Assembly: GCF_003131205.1 (NCBI RefSeq)
Contig: NZ_QFFY01000002.1
Span: forward strand, 124,001-188,000
From: Occallatibacter savannae
GTDB lineage: Bacteria; Acidobacteriota; Terriglobia; Terriglobales; Acidobacteriaceae
Direction of reading: 5' to 3'
DNA: 64,000 nt
Position 1 is the stretch's first letter. Every line of letters starts with the position of its first letter. The translations under genes were made by a program, and so were the position numbers. A model generated the notes under the pieces. The model did not search any database and was not told where the DNA came from. It saw only the letters and a program-made list of their open reading frames with translations. Shown in pieces: positions 1 through 10,076 of the stretch.

Positions 1-1
1 C

Positions 2-1003
2 TTCTTTGAGGTGCTGACTGCGATGGCTTTTCTGCACTTTGCGGAACCGGCAATTGAGATCGCGGTTCTCGAGGTGGGGATGGGCGGCCGCCTGGATGCA
101 ACGAACATCGTGGATCCGCTGATTTCGATCATCACCGATATATCGCTGGATCATATGGAGTGGCTGGGACCCACGATCAGCGACATTGCGCGCGAAAAGG
201 CCGGGATCATGCGCCACGGCGGAACGCTGGTGACGCTGCCGCAGCACCCCGAGGCGAACCAGGTGATCGGCGAGGTGGCGACGTCGCTTTCGGTGCTCGG
301 GGTCAGCGCGGTTCCGTTCCTGCCGGCAGGTGAGGCGCCGGGGCGTGCAGAGCTTGAGCCAGTCCAGAGCGCTTACAACCTGGAGGTTCTGGGTAAGCAG
401 ATCGAAGTGGATTCCCCTTTGCGCGGCTCGCATCAGCACCGGAATGTTGCCTTGGCCATTGCAGCCGCGGTCGAGCTGGCTATCAGCCACGGGTTTCCGA
501 TCACGGCGAAATCCATTGCGGATGGGATCCGGAATACCCGATGGCCGGGGCGTCTGGAGCGGGTGACCACGCCGGCTGCGGAAGGTGCTGCAACGCTGGA
601 GTGGATCCTAGACGTCGCCCACAATCCAGCGGGTGCCTGGGCGTTGCGGGCAGGCCTTCGGAAGATGTTACCCAACCAGCAGCTGGGAACGCTGGTCTTC
701 AGCTGTCTGCGGGACAAGCCGGTGGCGGAGATGGCGCAGATTCTCTTTCCGATCTTTGAACGCGTGATCTTTGCGCCGATCTACAGTTCGCGTGCGACTC
801 CGATGCGCGATCTGATGGCGGCTGCAGCCTCCACCGGCACAAATGCTTCAGCCGCGGCATCCGTGGGCCAGGCAATCGACTTGGCGATTGAACAGACAAG
901 AGAGCGGCCGGGCACGCCGATCGTGGTCTCCGGGTCTGTGTATCTGGTTGGGGATGTGCGGACCAGGCTGCTCGCCCGCCAGGCACAGTCGGTAAGCGCA
1001 TAG
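2..1003 (+). CDS. folC: Bifunctional folylpolyglutamate/dihydrofolate synthase, 3' part
   Basis: ATP-dependent addition of glutamate to dihydropteroate or folates in the cytoplasm. The reading frame is open to the left edge, so the N-terminus with the P-loop lies outside the window. Visible FolC/Mur-ligase features are GMGGRLDATN, SLDHMEWLG, an EKAGIMR block, RNVALAIAA, the WPGRLE motif and DVAHNPAG in the C-terminal domain. About 333 residues remain of a family usually near 420-450. The stop lies 10 nt before the acyltransferase start, so the two are probably co-transcribed. Identity is firm; only the 5' end is missing. Confidence 0.93.
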   Translation, partial: FFEVLTAMAFLHFAEPAIEIAVLEVGMGGRLDATNIVDPLISIITDISLDHMEWLGPTISDIAREKAGIMRHGGTLVTLPQHPEANQVIGEVATSLSVLGVSAVPFLPAGEAPGRAELEPVQSAYNLEVLGKQIEVDSPLRGSHQHRNVALAIAAAVELAISHGFPITAKSIADGIRNTRWPGRLERVTTPAAEGAATLEWILDVAHNPAGAWALRAGLRKMLPNQQLGTLVFSCLRDKPVAEMAQILFPIFERVIFAPIYSSRATPMRDLMAAAASTGTNASAAASVGQAIDLAIEQTRERPGTPIVVSGSVYLVGDVRTRLLARQAQSVSA

Positions 1004-1013
1004 GCCAGACTCC

Positions 1014-1778
1014 GTGACTCGACGACGACCTCCCGATCCGCTACCCCGATTGCACCGCTGGCGCACGAACGTGCTGCAGGCTCCGCTGTTTTTTCTGTAC
1101 ACAGGCTTATGCGGCAGCTGCTCTCTGTTCGCTTCTATGTGGGATAAGAGCGGGAGTCTTCAACACAGGATCGCGCAGACGTGGGCGCGCGGTTGCGTCA
1201 GGATCTCGGGTGCGCGTCTGACGGTCCGCGGCGCCGAGAACCTGCTGAAGCAGAGCGTTGCCGTGTACGCGGCGAACCACACGTCGTATATGGATACGCC
1301 AGTGATCTTTTCGACTCTGCCGTTTCAGTTCCGCATTCTGGCGAAGAAGGAATTGTGGACGATGCCCTTTATCGGCTGGCACCTAAATCGCTCGGGCCAG
1401 ATTCCGGTAGACACTGTCAGCCCGAACGCGACGGTTTCCAGTCTAGGAGCAGGCGTGAGGGCGCTCCGTTCGGGGATGCCGCTCTTTGTTTTTCCGGAGG
1501 GATCACGTACGCCCGACGGCACCATGCAGCCGTTCCTTGCGGGTGCGGCGTTTTTGGCCATCCGCGCCCAGGTGCCTCTGGTTCCGATCGCGCTGAGCGG
1601 CGTGTACGATCTGCTTCCGATCCACACGCGGCACTTCTATCCGGGAGAGATTAAGATGAGCGTGGGAGAGCCGATTTCGACGGTGGGCCTCACGATCCGC
1701 CAAACAGGCGAGCTCAATGCGCGGCTTCGGCACGCGATCGAGCAGCTGCGCGAAGAGGCATCGCTCGCGGTACGCTGA
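1014..1778 (+). CDS. 1-acyl-sn-glycerol-3-phosphate acyltransferase (PlsC family)
   Basis: Membrane-associated acyltransferase expected to convert lysophosphatidic acid to phosphatidic acid in phospholipid synthesis. The HX4D catalytic motif is NHTSYMDTP at about residues 87-95, and the substrate-binding block FPEGSRTPDG follows at about residue 160. A hydrophobic N-terminal stretch (about residues 20-42) fits membrane association. The length of 254 aa is normal for PlsC. The start is a GTG with no strong ribosome site, so it could lie a few codons further in. It follows folC by 10 nt. Other LPLAT families, such as ornithine-lipid acyltransferases, cannot be excluded. Confidence 0.85.
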   Translation: MTRRRPPDPLPRLHRWRTNVLQAPLFFLYTGLCGSCSLFASMWDKSGSLQHRIAQTWARGCVRISGARLTVRGAENLLKQSVAVYAANHTSYMDTPVIFSTLPFQFRILAKKELWTMPFIGWHLNRSGQIPVDTVSPNATVSSLGAGVRALRSGMPLFVFPEGSRTPDGTMQPFLAGAAFLAIRAQVPLVPIALSGVYDLLPIHTRHFYPGEIKMSVGEPISTVGLTIRQTGELNARLRHAIEQLREEASLAVR

Positions 1779-1816
1779 CAACACCTTCGCGCAACGATAA
1801 GGTTGCAGTTCATATT

Positions 1817-2167
1817 CTAGCGTGCTTCGATCTTGCCTGCGATCCGGTTGTACTCAGTCTTTGAAATGATGTGCTTCTTGACGAGCTCGTAGGAGTCGCC
1901 ATAGGGACGGTTATCGATGATGCGGCCGGCGGTCTCGTCGTCGATGCCATCGAGCGCACTCAGGTCCTTGATGGAAGCCTTGTTGATGTTTACGGTGCGT
2001 TGCTGGCGGATTCCCTGCACTACTCCCTGAGTGACGGCCTTGGCATCGCGGACGGCGGTTGACGTGGCGTGAGCCGTCTGTTCCCGGATTGCGTCGGGGC
2101 TGCGGTCGTGAGCGTTACATCCTGCAAGCGAGAAAGCAGCCAGGGCAATGAGCGCGAAATTCTTCAT
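1817..2167 (-). CDS. Small lipoprotein with helix-hairpin-helix (ComEA-like) domain
   Basis: 116 aa. A type II signal peptide ends in the lipobox LAGC with Cys17. A linker of about 35 residues follows, then a ComEA-type HhH DNA-binding fold (NINKASIKDLSALDGI, then GRIIDNRPY) to the C-terminus. Known ComEA proteins bind incoming DNA at the membrane during transformation. This protein is shorter and has a lipid anchor instead of a transmembrane helix, so DNA binding in the envelope is inference only. It stands alone, convergent with the acyltransferase gene. It begins with ATG and has only a weak ribosome site. Confidence 0.75.
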   Translation of the reverse strand: MKNFALIALAAFSLAGCNAHDRSPDAIREQTAHATSTAVRDAKAVTQGVVQGIRQQRTVNINKASIKDLSALDGIDDETAGRIIDNRPYGDSYELVKKHIISKTEYNRIAGKIEAR

Positions 2168-2322
2168 CTGTAATTTGATGCGAGGCGGGGCGGAGAGGGC
2201 CCTGAGGTGTTGGACATCAGTCTAGGCACAAGCAAGAAATAACCCAGGTGCGGGTCGATGCATCCGAGCGTGGATGAAATTCGGCACCAGAGCATTTATG
2301 TCAAATGAGAACGGGGTGAGAT

Positions 2323-2550
2323 GTGAGTAGCGATTCGAACCAAGCGAGTGAAGATCTTAAAAATGAAGGCGGAGCCGAGGAGGCGCCCTCGGATTCAGTA
2401 CCGCCCGCGATGATGCCGGAGGAGAAGCCGAGGCGGACGCACGAGCGCTCGCATGCTGCTCACCTGCATGATGATCAGACGCAGCCTCATACAAAACCGG
2501 TCATTGATATGCGGGAGAGCAAGCTTCCCGGCAAGCGGAAGCAGCCGTAG
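2323..2550 (+). CDS. Hypothetical small hydrophilic protein
   Basis: 75 aa, starting with GTG. It has no signal peptide or membrane segment and is rich in Glu, Lys, Pro and His, with a charged low-complexity pattern that suggests disorder. It ends 57 nt before the release-factor-like gene and may share its transcript. I do not recognise a family. Coding status is moderately supported by its position and by the absence of a better frame. Confidence 0.45.
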   Translation: MSSDSNQASEDLKNEGGAEEAPSDSVPPAMMPEEKPRRTHERSHAAHLHDDQTQPHTKPVIDMRESKLPGKRKQP

Positions 2551-2607
2551 CTCCTTCTGTTTCCGCGTCCAGAACAAAGATCAACCTAGTCAAACACAGG
2601 AGACATT

Positions 2608-3777
2608 TTGGCGGGCATTCATCATTTCGAAAATGAGGAGTTGAGGGAGCTGGCGACTTTCTGGTCACCGGAGAACGACGCTCTGTCGCTGTATTTCGGG
2701 CCGGCCAAGGCGAGTGAGTTGGCGCATCGAGAGGAGCCGGTCCGCGTGAAGGAGATGATCCAGGCGCAGCTCAGAACGTTGCGCAGCGGGCAGGCAGATG
2801 ACGAGGATGTCTCGCGGATTGAAGCGACCGTGGCGGGGATGCAAGGAAATCACAATTTTGCGAAGGTGATCCTTGCCTGCAGACGGCTGGGTGTCTGGCG
2901 TGAGTACGACCTGGCTGGCGACTTTGGCTCGAGGCTGGATTGCGCGCAAAGCTTCGCGATTGCGCCGTTGATTGCGCAAGAGGAGAGCAGGAAGCGGTAC
3001 AGCATCGTGTTAGCAGACCGAAACACTGCCAGACTGCTGCTTCTAGAAGCGCGCCAGCTCACCGAACAGAGCGAGGCTCTGGAGGAGGAAGATCGGGAGA
3101 AGATCAGGACGACAGGGGCGCGCAAATCAGTACATCTGGAAAGGAAGAAGGAGGAGCAGGCGCGCGAGCACTTTACGATCGTTGCGAATCGCTTGTTGCA
3201 TTTTCGCGAGCATGGGGATTTTGACAGGCTGATTGTGGGCTGCCGAGACGAGATGTGGCCTGAGATTGAGGCGGAACTCCATCCGGAGTTGCAGCGGGTG
3301 CTGGCCGGCCGATTTCACATCGATCCAGGATTGGCAACGCATGAAGAGATCGTTGAGCGAGCACAGCCCATTGTGGACGAGTCAGACAGGCGTGAGGAGC
3401 AGGAACTGGTTCAAAGGATCGTGGGAGGCGCTCTTTCAGAGCGGCTTGGGGTGAGTGGAGTTGAGGGAGTGCTCGATGCGATCGAGAAAGGCGAGGTGAG
3501 AACGCTGGCCTGGAGCGCAAAGATGCCCGAGAACGAAGGAGTATCGAGCTGCGCGAATTGCGGGCATCTGGAGCGCGGGAAGCTGGAGAGATGCGAACTA
3601 TGCGCGTCTGAGATGCGATGGTTCGCGCGGCCCGAAGAAGCACTGGTAAGGCACGCGCTTGGGAACAATATCGAGGTGCGGATGCTGCGCCATGCAAAGC
3701 TGCCGCCTCCGGATGAGATCGGGGCATGGCTCCGGTTCAAGGCGGAACACAACACGGCGCAGGCGCTGGCGAGCTAA
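2608..3777 (+). CDS. Bacterial archaeo-eukaryotic-type release factor homologue (baeRF family)
   Basis: 389 aa, starting with TTG after an AGGAG ribosome site (CAGGAGACATT). The core contains IVLADRNTARLLLL followed by a charged helix and the DRLIVGCRDEMWPE block, typical of bacterial proteins related to eRF1/Pelota central and C-terminal domains (baeRF10-like). Near residues 313-332 two CxxC pairs (CANC and CELC) form a probable zinc ribbon. A GGQ peptidyl-hydrolase motif is not evident, so it is unlikely to be an ordinary release factor. Such proteins are thought to act on stalled or hibernating ribosomes. That role is family inference. Confidence 0.7.
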   Translation: MAGIHHFENEELRELATFWSPENDALSLYFGPAKASELAHREEPVRVKEMIQAQLRTLRSGQADDEDVSRIEATVAGMQGNHNFAKVILACRRLGVWREYDLAGDFGSRLDCAQSFAIAPLIAQEESRKRYSIVLADRNTARLLLLEARQLTEQSEALEEEDREKIRTTGARKSVHLERKKEEQAREHFTIVANRLLHFREHGDFDRLIVGCRDEMWPEIEAELHPELQRVLAGRFHIDPGLATHEEIVERAQPIVDESDRREEQELVQRIVGGALSERLGVSGVEGVLDAIEKGEVRTLAWSAKMPENEGVSSCANCGHLERGKLERCELCASEMRWFARPEEALVRHALGNNIEVRMLRHAKLPPPDEIGAWLRFKAEHNTAQALAS

Positions 3778-3801
3778 GCGTGGGACGTTGGCCTCGGATG
3801 G

Positions 3802-5532
3802 CTAGATTGCGATGGCGTAGCTGTCGACCGAAGTAGCTTTGATCTCTGCGCTGTTGAGGCGGAACGCGACAGAGCCTTCGCTCATGGCAACAACTTCGTC
3901 GACGAGGTGTTCGATGGCAGACAGGCGGTGGGTGACGGCCACGACGGTTTTGCCTTGGAGAAGTGGCCAGATGTTGGCGTAGATGGCGGCTTCTGTCTCT
4001 TCGTCGAGGTTGCTGGTGCACTCGTCGAGGAGGACGATTTTCTTTTCGGGGTCGTCCAGGCTGAGGAGAGCTTGGGCGATGGCGACACGCTGGCGCTGGC
4101 CGCCGGAGAGATTTTTTCCGTGCTCGCCGGCGCGGGTTTGGTAGCCGTCCTGCAGGCTCATGATCTCGTCGTGGATACAGGCGAGTTTAGCGGCACGAAT
4201 GACTTCGGAGAACGATGCGGAAGGGCGAGCGAAGCGGATGGTGTCGAGCAGGGTGGCTTGCGAGAAGAAGACGCCACCGTTCTGCGACATACAGGTGCAG
4301 ACGCGCTGGAGCTGGCGCAGGGGCCAGTTGCGCACGTCGTGTCCGCCGACGAATACAGAGCCCTTTTGCGCGTCGTAGAGACGATCAACGAGCTTGAGGA
4401 GCGTGGATTTGCCACAGCCGGTGCGGCCGATGAAACCGACCTTCTGGCCCGCTTCGATTCGCAGGTTGAGGCGGTTGAGTACCGGCTCACCTTGCCGGTA
4501 GCCGAATTCGACGTCGCGGAATTCCAAGGCGACCTGGGCTGGAATGGGAACGGCGAGGTGTGTCTGGTGTTCAGTGAGAGATGAGCTGGCTGAGCTGATG
4601 CGAAGGAATTGCTTGATGGGTTCCCAGGCTTCGCTGATGCGGCCCCAGATGCTGGCGTAGCCCCAGAGCGATCCGCATAGCTGTTCGGAAAGCATGTAGA
4701 GGTAGACGAGCATGGCACCGTCGAGCCGGTGCGTGCCGAGCATTCCCACCCAGGTGCAGAGCAGGTAAGCCTGGAGGCCGAGGACGACTGAGCTTTTGCC
4801 GAATCCGAACCAGCTTTGGATTCTGGCTTCGGCGAGGCCCTTGCTTTCGATGTCCTGGTGGATGAGGCGGTAGTCCTGCTCCATGCGGTCCTGTTGGTTG
4901 TAGCGGACCACGTCGGCGTGCATCTCCATGCATTCGATGCTCAGCGAGTAGTCAGAAGCGTAACGGGAGTAGCGGGCTTCGCGGTGTTCCGTGCAGCGGC
5001 GGTTCTCTTCATAGGAGAGCCAGAAGAAGATCGCGCAGGCGGCGGGCAGAACGGCGAGCCAGAATGTGGCGCCGACGTAGGAACGCAGCAGGAAGAGGCT
5101 GAGGAATGCGGTGGCGAGAAGAGGGCAGACTTCGCGGGCGAGGCTTTCGCTGGTTTGCGCGAATTTGCTGAGGCCATTGGTGATTTCGCCGCGGCGGGCT
5201 CCGCTGCTGCCGGACTGATGCCAGCCCTGGTCGAGACTGAGGAGCTTGGAGAAGACGTCGACGCTGAGCTTGCGGAACATGGGATAGCTGACGTGACGTG
5301 CGAATCCCCAACCCATGCCCTGGTCGAGCGCGGCGATGAGAAGCTTGTAAGAGACGAGGACGGCGAAGGCGATGAGGACGGAGCGCGCGGGGTTTTGCTG
5401 GAAGTTGCGGATGAGGAGGACGAGACCGTAGCCGCCACCGACGACCAGGGCCTGTCTAACTAATGTAAGTAGGATGTAACCCGCGAATCCGCGGCGAAAG
5501 GGAGACAACAGCCTCTGGAGTTCTTTAAGCAT
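3802..5532 (-). CDS. ABC transporter, fused permease and ATP-binding protein
   Basis: 576 aa half-transporter of the exporter type. The start was set at the ATG preceded by GGCGGAG, 18 codons inside the longest frame. The N-terminal half carries several transmembrane helices (about residues 15-300). The nucleotide-binding half has Walker A GRTGCGKS near 367, signature LSGGQRQRVA near 473, Walker B IVLLDECTSNLDEE near 497 and the H-loop THR. It probably works as a homodimer exporting a lipid, peptide or small molecule. No accessory protein lies beside it, and the substrate cannot be read from sequence. Confidence 0.88.
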   Translation of the reverse strand: MLKELQRLLSPFRRGFAGYILLTLVRQALVVGGGYGLVLLIRNFQQNPARSVLIAFAVLVSYKLLIAALDQGMGWGFARHVSYPMFRKLSVDVFSKLLSLDQGWHQSGSSGARRGEITNGLSKFAQTSESLAREVCPLLATAFLSLFLLRSYVGATFWLAVLPAACAIFFWLSYEENRRCTEHREARYSRYASDYSLSIECMEMHADVVRYNQQDRMEQDYRLIHQDIESKGLAEARIQSWFGFGKSSVVLGLQAYLLCTWVGMLGTHRLDGAMLVYLYMLSEQLCGSLWGYASIWGRISEAWEPIKQFLRISSASSSLTEHQTHLAVPIPAQVALEFRDVEFGYRQGEPVLNRLNLRIEAGQKVGFIGRTGCGKSTLLKLVDRLYDAQKGSVFVGGHDVRNWPLRQLQRVCTCMSQNGGVFFSQATLLDTIRFARPSASFSEVIRAAKLACIHDEIMSLQDGYQTRAGEHGKNLSGGQRQRVAIAQALLSLDDPEKKIVLLDECTSNLDEETEAAIYANIWPLLQGKTVVAVTHRLSAIEHLVDEVVAMSEGSVAFRLNSAEIKATSVDSYAIAI

Positions 5533-5819
5533 AGCTCCGCCCTTGATCTCAGTACGTGAAGGGAAGTTTTGGAAAGTTAACTCCACATTACGGGGAGTCG
5601 GGCGGGAAAGGTAGGTCGTTCGTCACGGAGGTCGTTACGAACGTACGGGGAAAGGAAAAGGATGGGTGTGTTTCAGCAGCGTGAACGGCTGTGGAACAGG
5701 TGTGCGGGGCGACGAGGATAATGGGACTTGGGCCATTCCAGGTTTTCGCATCCCATTTGCAATCTTGCGAATCAGATCAGGGCAAGCCATCAGAACCCCT
5801 TCCAAGAGGAGAATCATCC

Positions 5820-7481
5820 ATGGCATCCGTCGCTAAGAGTCGTCCGAAGCAAATTAAAGTGAAGCCGCTCGCCAGCCTTGCGGCGTGGAAGCAGCTGAAG
5901 TCACACGCTAAGGAGATGGCCGGCGTGCACCTGCGAGACCTGTTTGCGGACGATCCGCAAAGGGGCGAGCGCCTGACGGCCGAGGGCGCCGGGCTGTTTC
6001 TGGATTACTCGAAGAACCGCGTCAAGGACGAGACGCTGCGGATTCTGCTGGCGCTGGCGGAGGAGTCGAAGCTGCGCGAGCATACCGAAGCGATGTTCAG
6101 CGGCGAGAAGATCAACATTACGGAGAAGCGGGCGGTGCTGCATGTAGCGCTTCGTGCGCCGAAGGGCCAGTCGATCGTCGTTGATGGCGAAGACGTGGTG
6201 CCGAAGGTGCATGAGGTGCTCGATCGGATGGCGGCGTTTTGCGATCGGGTGCGCAGCGGAGAGTGGAAGGGCTTCACGGACAAGCCGATCAAAAACGTGG
6301 TGAACATCGGGATCGGCGGATCGGACCTGGGACCAGTGATGGCATACGAGGCGCTGAAGCACTACAGCAAGCGCGATTTGACGTTCCGGTTCGTTTCGAA
6401 TGTGGACAGTACGGACTTCGCGGAGGCGGTGCAGGACCTGGACGCCGAGGAGACGCTGTTCATCGTTTCGTCGAAGACGTTTACGACGCTGGAGACGATG
6501 ACAAATGCGCATACGGCGAGGACGTGGCTGCTGGAGAAGCTGGGCGGACACGAGTCGGCAATCGCGAAGCACTTTGTGGCGGTTTCGACGAACGCAGCGG
6601 AAGTTACGAAGTTCGGGATCGACACGGCGAATATGTTTGGCTTCTGGGACTGGGTTGGCGGGCGCTACTCGATGGATTCGGCGATCGGACTGTCGACAAT
6701 GCTGGCGATCGGGCCGGAGAACTACCGGGCGATGCTGGGCGGATTCCATGAGATGGACGAGCACTTCCGCACAGCGCCCTACGAGAAGAACCTGCCGGTG
6801 CTGCTGGCTTTGCTGTCTATCTGGTATACGGATTTCTTCGATGCGCAAACGATTGCGATTTTGCCGTACGAGCAATACCTGAAGCGGTTTCCGGCGTATC
6901 TGCAGCAGCTCACGATGGAGAGCAATGGCAAGCACGTGACGCTGAAGGGCGCGGAGGTTCGATACAACACGAGCCCGATTTACTGGGGCGAGCCGGGTAC
7001 CAATGGGCAGCACTCGTTTTATCAGCTCATTCACCAAGGGACGCGGCTGATCCCGTGCGACTTCATTGCGTTTGATAAGTCGCTGAATCCGCTGGGACGG
7101 CATCACGACATGCTGATCGCTAATGTGTTTGCGCAGGCGGAGGCGCTGGCGTTTGGCAAGACGGCGGAGCAGGTGAAGGCTGAAGGGACGGCGGACTGGC
7201 TAGTGCCGCACCGTGTGTTTGAAGGTAATCGGCCATCAAATGTGATTCTGGCGGAGAAGCTGACGCCGGTGGTGCTGGGCAAGCTGGTGGCGCTGTATGA
7301 GCACTGCGTGTTCACGCAGGGAGTGATCTGGCAGATCAACTCATTCGACCAGTGGGGTGTGGAACTGGGCAAGGCGCTGGCGCAGAAGATCATTCCGGAG
7401 CTGGAGAACGCGGCCGAGCCGGAACTGCACCATGACAGCTCAACCAATCATCTGATCCGGCTGTATCGGCAGAAGAAGTAG
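5820..7481 (+). CDS. pgi: Glucose-6-phosphate isomerase
   Basis: Interconverts glucose 6-phosphate and fructose 6-phosphate in the cytoplasm. The start is the ATG after AGGAGAATCATCC; the frame is open 43 codons further upstream, but that stretch does not look like pgi. The protein has 553 aa, usual for the long bacterial/eukaryotic type. It shows [10 protein letters not shown] near residue 163, the first signature around [12 protein letters not shown] near 278, [15 protein letters not shown] with the catalytic region, and the second signature [10 protein letters not shown] near 508. It lies 66 nt upstream of selD, and a shared transcript is possible but not required. Confidence 0.96.
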   Translation: MASVAKSRPKQIKVKPLASLAAWKQLKSHAKEMAGVHLRDLFADDPQRGERLTAEGAGLFLDYSKNRVKDETLRILLALAEESKLREHTEAMFSGEKINITEKRAVLHVALRAPKGQSIVVDGEDVVPKVHEVLDRMAAFCDRVRSGEWKGFTDKPIKNVVNIGIGGSDLGPVMAYEALKHYSKRDLTFRFVSNVDSTDFAEAVQDLDAEETLFIVSSKTFTTLETMTNAHTARTWLLEKLGGHESAIAKHFVAVSTNAAEVTKFGIDTANMFGFWDWVGGRYSMDSAIGLSTMLAIGPENYRAMLGGFHEMDEHFRTAPYEKNLPVLLALLSIWYTDFFDAQTIAILPYEQYLKRFPAYLQQLTMESNGKHVTLKGAEVRYNTSPIYWGEPGTNGQHSFYQLIHQGTRLIPCDFIAFDKSLNPLGRHHDMLIANVFAQAEALAFGKTAEQVKAEGTADWLVPHRVFEGNRPSNVILAEKLTPVVLGKLVALYEHCVFTQGVIWQINSFDQWGVELGKALAQKIIPELENAAEPELHHDSSTNHLIRLYRQKK

Positions 7482-7547
7482 AATTGCGCTGCTCGAACAA
7501 GATCTTAGCTAGTCTGCGGTGTTAGCTCGACGCAGCGAAGGGGAATT

Positions 7548-8609
7548 TTGGCGACTGAGCAGGTGGTTCGGCTGACACAACAGGTGAAGGCGGGGGGGTG
7601 CGCGAGCAAACTTCCGCCAGGATCACTGAGGGCGGTGCTGTCGAACCTTCCCGTACAAGATGACAAGAATCTGCTGGTGGGGTTTGAGACGTCGGACGAT
7701 GCGGGGATTTATCAGATCGCACCGAATCTTGCGCTGGTGCAGACGGTAGATTTTTTCACGCCGCTTGTCGATGATCCGTTCACGTTTGGGCAGATTGCAG
7801 CGACCAACGCGTTGAGCGATGTGTATGCGATGGGCGGGCGGCCGGTGAGCGCGCTGGCTCTGGTGTGCTTTCCGCAGAGCGGCGATCTTGGGACTCTTGA
7901 GGAGATCATGCGCGGCGGATTGGCGCAGATGACCGAGGCTGGATGCACGGTGGTGGGCGGGCATTCGGTTCGCGATGACGAGATGAAGTTCGGCTATGCG
8001 GTGACGGGCACTATCGATCCGGCGCAGGTGAAGACGAATGCGCGCGCGGTGCCTGGGGATGAGCTGATTCTGACGAAGGCGATCGGGACGGGCGTGATTA
8101 CGACGGCGCTGAAGCAGGGCAAGGCGGAGCAGGCGTGGGTGGATGCGGCGGTGAAGTCGATGACCACGCTAAATCGGGCGGCTGCTGAGGTTGCTGGAAG
8201 ATTTGGCGGCGTGCACGCGATGACGGATATCACAGGATTCGGATTAATGGGGCATGGACGCGAGATGGCGGTGGGGAGCGGCGTGACGCTGGAGATCGAG
8301 ACCGCAAGTGTGCCGCTCATTGAAGGCGCGCTGGATGCCGTGAGAGCGGGGGCGGTGCCGGGTGGACTGCTTTCAAATCGCGAGTTTGCCGAGTGCATGG
8401 TGTCGGATGTGGAGGGCGCTGCTTTTTCTGACGAGGTGCGGATGTTGATGTACGATCCGCAGACGTCAGGTGGTCTGTTGATTTCGGTGGCAGCGGAGCA
8501 GGCGGATGAGCTGGTGGAGTCGATGAGAGCGGCGGGAGTAGGAGCGGTTCGCATTGGACGAGTGGTGTCGACGAGCGAAGGCGGAAACGCGGCCATTGTT
8601 CTGAAGTGA
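7548..8609 (+). CDS. selD: Selenide, water dikinase (selenophosphate synthetase)
   Basis: Makes monoselenophosphate from selenide and ATP, the selenium donor for Sec-tRNA. 353 aa, TTG start. The mobile N-terminal active-site segment reads GGCASK, with Cys18 and Lys21 matching catalytic Cys17 and Lys20 of E. coli SelD. The Cys codon is TGC, so this SelD is not itself a selenoprotein. Further family blocks are QTVDFFTP, GQIAATNALSDVYAMGG and DITGFGLMGHG. Its 3' end overlaps a possible GTG start of selA by 4 nt (GTGA), which indicates an operon. Confidence 0.96.
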   Translation: MATEQVVRLTQQVKAGGCASKLPPGSLRAVLSNLPVQDDKNLLVGFETSDDAGIYQIAPNLALVQTVDFFTPLVDDPFTFGQIAATNALSDVYAMGGRPVSALALVCFPQSGDLGTLEEIMRGGLAQMTEAGCTVVGGHSVRDDEMKFGYAVTGTIDPAQVKTNARAVPGDELILTKAIGTGVITTALKQGKAEQAWVDAAVKSMTTLNRAAAEVAGRFGGVHAMTDITGFGLMGHGREMAVGSGVTLEIETASVPLIEGALDAVRAGAVPGGLLSNREFAECMVSDVEGAAFSDEVRMLMYDPQTSGGLLISVAAEQADELVESMRAAGVGAVRIGRVVSTSEGGNAAIVLK

Positions 8610-10066
8610 CTGCTTCAAAGCACGAGGGAAAGATGGCAGTAGACCCGATGGAGCGGACGGAGCAGGCGCGGGAGCTGATGTACAGCAGGCTTCCCTCAGT
8701 AAACGAGCTGCTGCGCGCGCCAGAGCTGCGCGGGGATGTCGATGCGTACGGGCACGACCGCGTGGTCGTGGCGATTCGAGAACAGCTGCAGGGCGTTCGC
8801 CGGCAAATTGCGTCCGGCGAGATTGCGAGCGAGGGCCTGCAGCCTGCGATCGGATCAATTGCACAGCATGTGCGTGAGCTGATTCGGCGCGGGCCGGAGT
8901 ATTCGCTCAAGCCGGTGATCAACGCGACGGGTGTGGTGTTGCATACGAATCTGGGTCGCGCGCCGCTGAGCGAAGCAGCACTGGCGCACGTGGTGGAGGT
9001 TGCGCGGGATTATTGCAACCTGGAGTTGGATCTCGAGTCGGGTGAGCGCAGCAAGCGAGATGTTCATGCGGAACGGCTGGTGCTGCGGGTGCTTGGCATA
9101 GCCGAGGAAGAAATTGGGCGGTGGAGCGTTACGGTCGTCAACAATTGCGCAGCGGCGACATTTCTCGCGCTGAACACACTGGCGGAGAGGCGCGAGGTGG
9201 TGGTTTCGCGCGGAGAGCTGGTGGAGATCGGCGGCGGGTTTCGGATTCCGGAGATTCTGGAGAAGTCAGGGGCCATTCTTCGGGAGGTGGGGACGACGAA
9301 TCGGACGCGCGCGGCTGACTATGAGTTGGCTGTGACGGAGCAGACTGCGCTGTTGCTGCGGGTGCATCAGTCGAACTTCAGTATTGAGGGATTCGCGGAG
9401 CGGCCATCACTGGCGGAGCTGGTTGAGCTTGCGAAGACAATGGGCGTGCCGTTGTTCGAAGATCAGGGTACGGGGCTGATTGAGCGGCTCGATGAGCTTG
9501 GAGTTGCAGGGGAGCCGACGTTGCCGGAGTCGATCGCGGCGGGAGTGGATCTGGTTGCGGCCAGTGGAGACAAGCTGCTGGGCGGTCCGCAATGCGGGCT
9601 GCTGGTTGGGAGAGCGGACCTAATTGCACGGATCAGGAAGAATCCATTGCTACGCGCGTTCCGGGTGGACAAGCTGACGTATGCGGCACTGGAAGCGACG
9701 CTGTTCGAGTACGTCGTGGGCGGAGGCGAATCGCTTCCGTTGATGAAGATTCTGAGTGCGCCGGCGGACGAGATTGAGAAGCGATGCTGCGCGATTGTGG
9801 AGTCAATTCATTCGGCGAATCTGATTGCGGTTGTTGTTCCGGTAGAGAGCATGATTGGCGGAGGCACGGCGCCCAGCGCGCGGCTGAAGAGCTACGCAGT
9901 GTCTGTGCGGCATGCAGAGTTGGGGGCCGGTGATCTGCAGAAGAAGCTGCGCTGTTCTGATCCGCCGGTGATTGCGCGCATTGCAGAAGAAGCGGTGCTG
10001 GTTGATCTGCGCACTGTTCCTGTGGAGATGGACGAGGCGGTCGCACGCGTGCTGGAGCGGCTGTAG
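8606..10066 (+). CDS. selA: L-seryl-tRNA(Sec) selenium transferase
   Basis: PLP enzyme that converts Ser-tRNA(Sec) to Sec-tRNA(Sec). 486 aa from the GTG that overlaps selD. An ATG at 8633, preceded by GAGGGAAAG, is an equally good start and gives 477 aa. It contains the VINATGVVLHTNLGRAPLS block near residues 108-127 and the PLP lysine in AASGDKLLGGPQ (Lys323 from the GTG). Length and motifs match the decameric bacterial SelA. It is followed by selB after 10 nt. Confidence 0.96.
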   Translation: MTASKHEGKMAVDPMERTEQARELMYSRLPSVNELLRAPELRGDVDAYGHDRVVVAIREQLQGVRRQIASGEIASEGLQPAIGSIAQHVRELIRRGPEYSLKPVINATGVVLHTNLGRAPLSEAALAHVVEVARDYCNLELDLESGERSKRDVHAERLVLRVLGIAEEEIGRWSVTVVNNCAAATFLALNTLAERREVVVSRGELVEIGGGFRIPEILEKSGAILREVGTTNRTRAADYELAVTEQTALLLRVHQSNFSIEGFAERPSLAELVELAKTMGVPLFEDQGTGLIERLDELGVAGEPTLPESIAAGVDLVAASGDKLLGGPQCGLLVGRADLIARIRKNPLLRAFRVDKLTYAALEATLFEYVVGGGESLPLMKILSAPADEIEKRCCAIVESIHSANLIAVVVPVESMIGGGTAPSARLKSYAVSVRHAELGAGDLQKKLRCSDPPVIARIAEEAVLVDLRTVPVEMDEAVARVLERL

Positions 10067-10076
10067 TTCGTCTGCG

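Noticed and set aside
7548..8609. SelD as a third selenoprotein
   Set aside because: The active-site codon is TGC (Cys), not TGA.
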